From Ariolimax columbianus (Eukaryota > Mollusca > Gastropoda > Stylommatophora > Arionidae), in the NCBI GenBank assembly GCA_036924085.1, contig JAVGWX010000006.1, positions 35,026,033-35,090,032 of the forward strand: a stretch of 64,000 bases of DNA, read 5' to 3'. Of the stretch, positions 62,212 to 64,000 are shown one piece after another (positions within the stretch are counted from its first letter, which is position 1; each line of letters opens with the position of its first letter). The notes beneath the pieces are model-generated. The model did not search any database and was not told where the DNA came from. It saw only the letters and a program-made list of their open reading frames with translations. The position numbers and the translations under genes were made by a program.

Positions 62212-62308
62212 GCCTTATCAAATGTCGATGGTACGTGACATGCCTACCATGTTTGTAACGGGTAACGGGGAATCAGGGTTCGATTCCGGAGAGGGAGCAT
62301 GAGAAACG
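62212..62308 (+). pseudogene. 18S rRNA-derived fragment with target-site duplication
   Basis: The sequence includes CCTACCATGTTTGTAACGGG, TAACGGGGAATCAGGGTTCG and ATTCCGGAGAGGGAGCATGA, the conserved 5' domain of eukaryotic small-subunit rRNA. Only a few changes are visible against my memory of the consensus. GAATCCTGTAT (62201-62211) and GAATCCTGGTAT (62309-62320) flank it, so it appears to be a retroposed piece of rRNA, 97 bp, not a functional gene. Confidence 0.88.
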
Positions 62309-62379
62309 GAATCCTGGTATACAATCAGGCAAGGTTGTCTGATGCTTGAATCAGTGTCTGTCCTTCACCCTGAAGTACC

Positions 62380-62930
62380 ATGATAGTTCAAAGACGTGGT
62401 CCAGATCATCTCTCCATCGTATTGGCGGGCAACCACATGTGCGGTTGTAGTTGTATGGTTATCATAAAAATACCCTCATCACCCATCTATCGTCAGTCAT
62501 GTGGACCACATGGCCAGCCGATCTGTACTTTCGCATTGACACAAAGTTTACCGCATCCCGGAACTCTGTTTGATCACGGATTTTGGCTGTGGTCTCGAAA
62601 GGAGATATTTAGGACTCTGTCTGCTCTTTTGGTAATTCAGAGCTTCTCTGTGTCTGATTTACGTAGACTCCAAACCTTACACTCATATGCCATTGCTGGG
62701 ATAACTATGCTATTGAAGGTGTGAACCCTGACCTTGACCTCTGTCATCTGCTAGAGTATCGGTTTAATACAATTGAAGCTGAGCCAACCCGCTGCTCTTC
62801 TGCGTAAGATCTCATTATCAACATTGTGGTTATTGTTAGTTTCCTGGCCTATGTAGATGTACTCATTAACATTTTAGATGGGCTCATTTTCCAATCGCAG
62901 TTCCCTCGTAGGGCAGAAATTTCAGAAGAA
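62380..62930 (-). mobile_element. LINE C-terminal remnant (RTE-1-like)
   Basis: On the - strand NVNEYIYIGQETNNNHN, EILRRRAAGWLSFN, VIPAMAYECKVWSLRKSDTE. It parallels 17060-17350. The + strand ORF at 62380-62724 is a shadow. Confidence 0.72.
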
Positions 62931-64000
62931 AAAATTATTAATTTTGAAAGTAAATAGCAGATGATGGCAGTGAATCTATTTAATGGGTGTATGCTGGAAT
63001 GTAGAAATAATTAATATAACTCAGAATTCTTTCAAGTTGTTTTTATTCTTTATAACTAATATTGTTTTCAATTATCATATTTTAGGTATTTTGAAACATA
63101 CACAAAATTATATAAAGTATCAAAAACAGCACAAAAATTAAAGCACAAGAGAATGTTACTAAAAAGTGATAAATAATTGATGAATTGTTTATTTATTGTG
63201 TATATAATTTGTTGATTTCTTTTCTCATAGTTGATCTATGCTGCTAGTTATTATATTGTATTTCATACCCCTGGTGCTTTTTTTTTTTATTTATGACGAT
63301 GGGAAGTAAAAATTGAACTGCTGAACTCTACTACACAAAAGGTCACCAAGGAAGGCTGTGTTTGAGGCTAGTACAACCATATCATGTTAAACAGATAAGC
63401 TTCCTGCAAAGAAGTAAACTGTGGGGGATTGTCACATTCTCCTACTGGAGCCCTCCCCAAAAAAGATGATGGTTGAATTTTGCTCACGGGGGTTGTAACA
63501 TATGCAATATGAGGTCTATTGACATAGTTTCGGGACTGATTTTTTTCCAGGAACCTATACTATGTAACAAAGTGGCATTAAGACAGTGCCTAGAACATCT
63601 ATGTACCAATGTACATGCAAAACTGAAAGCCGGTATCTCTGCATATGTACTTTGTGGAAGCCTGTAAGTGCATGTACCCTTGCAGTGTTCGTCAAATTTA
63701 AAAAATGAACGTTAATAATCAGCAACAGGTGTGCATTGATTTCTGCTTTCGTCTGAAAATCTGGTTCTGAAACTTTAAAGATTCTGCAGTCAGTTTTTGA
63801 AGAGTTCTGTCTAAATTTATCTAAGACATTCAAGTGGTAATCCTGTCTCAAAGGGGACACGTAATCCTGTCTCAAAGGGGACACAATCTTTTTAAGATAA
63901 AACCCCATCAAGGCTGACCATCTATCCACCCCCACCCCCCACACTGACGAGACCGTGGCATGTGTGCACGAAATAATATGCGCTGACTGATCTCTGTCTA
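62931..64000. other. AT-rich spacer at the window end
   Basis: Nothing recognisable. ATCCTGTCTCAAAGGGGACAC is duplicated in tandem near 63839-63882. The ORF at 63555-63944 (-) has no motif. Confidence 0.45.

Noticed and set aside
62212..62308. Functional 18S rRNA gene
   Set aside because: Only 97 bp is present, bounded by a target duplication, with AT-rich non-rDNA flanks.
62380..62724. 114-codon + strand ORF downstream of HGSNAT
   Set aside because: The opposite strand carries a clear LINE C-terminal segment, so this is its shadow.

Overview
The window is animal genomic DNA: an intron-rich gene with standard GT-AG junctions lies in a very dense field of decayed retrotransposons, SINEs and minisatellites. 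Nothing looks prokaryotic. The repeat types (several tRNA-headed or mosaic SINE families, CR1-like, RTE-like and RNase H-bearing LINEs, mariner) and the gene suggest a lophotrochozoan, most likely a mollusc. That placement is an inference.

The one host gene I can support is heparan-alpha-glucosaminide N-acetyltransferase (HGSNAT), on the + strand. Fourteen exons between 20172 and 61201 join in one open frame of 498 residues plus stop, and every intron phase is consistent. They carry the luminal domain end, TM1, the catalytic-histidine loop, the PGVLQR, GYLGPGG and NCTGGAAG signatures and a complete C terminus. A fifteenth, tentative exon at 5842-5930 has a matching phase. The signal-peptide exon was not found and may lie upstream of the window. 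One intron (41989-43026) uses a GC donor, and the end of exon 8 with its donor has been tandemly triplicated into the following intron.

1-20 kb: LINE remnants of several clades, a near-complete but dead mariner (13669-14992) and a 42-bp minisatellite. 20-61 kb: HGSNAT exons separated by introns of 1.0-5.9 kb filled with repeats. 61-64 kb: the region downstream of the gene, with another SINE, an 18S rRNA-derived insertion flanked by a target-site duplication, and a LINE remnant.

I delimited four main SINE families by comparing copies inside the window. SINE-A has a tRNA-like head, about 250 bp. SINE-B is about 355 bp and ends in GAAC and AGCCA repeats. SINE-C is about 330 bp and ends in AAC repeats. 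SINE-D has a tRNA-like head and the 3' tail of the local CR1-like LINE. SINE-B looks like a mosaic of a SINE-C-like 5' segment and a SINE-A-like core. Many copies are nested with visible target-site duplications, giving a relative order of insertion.

No CRISPR array, operon, bacterial gene or intact autonomous transposon was seen. Most open reading frames in the window are chance or TE-derived.
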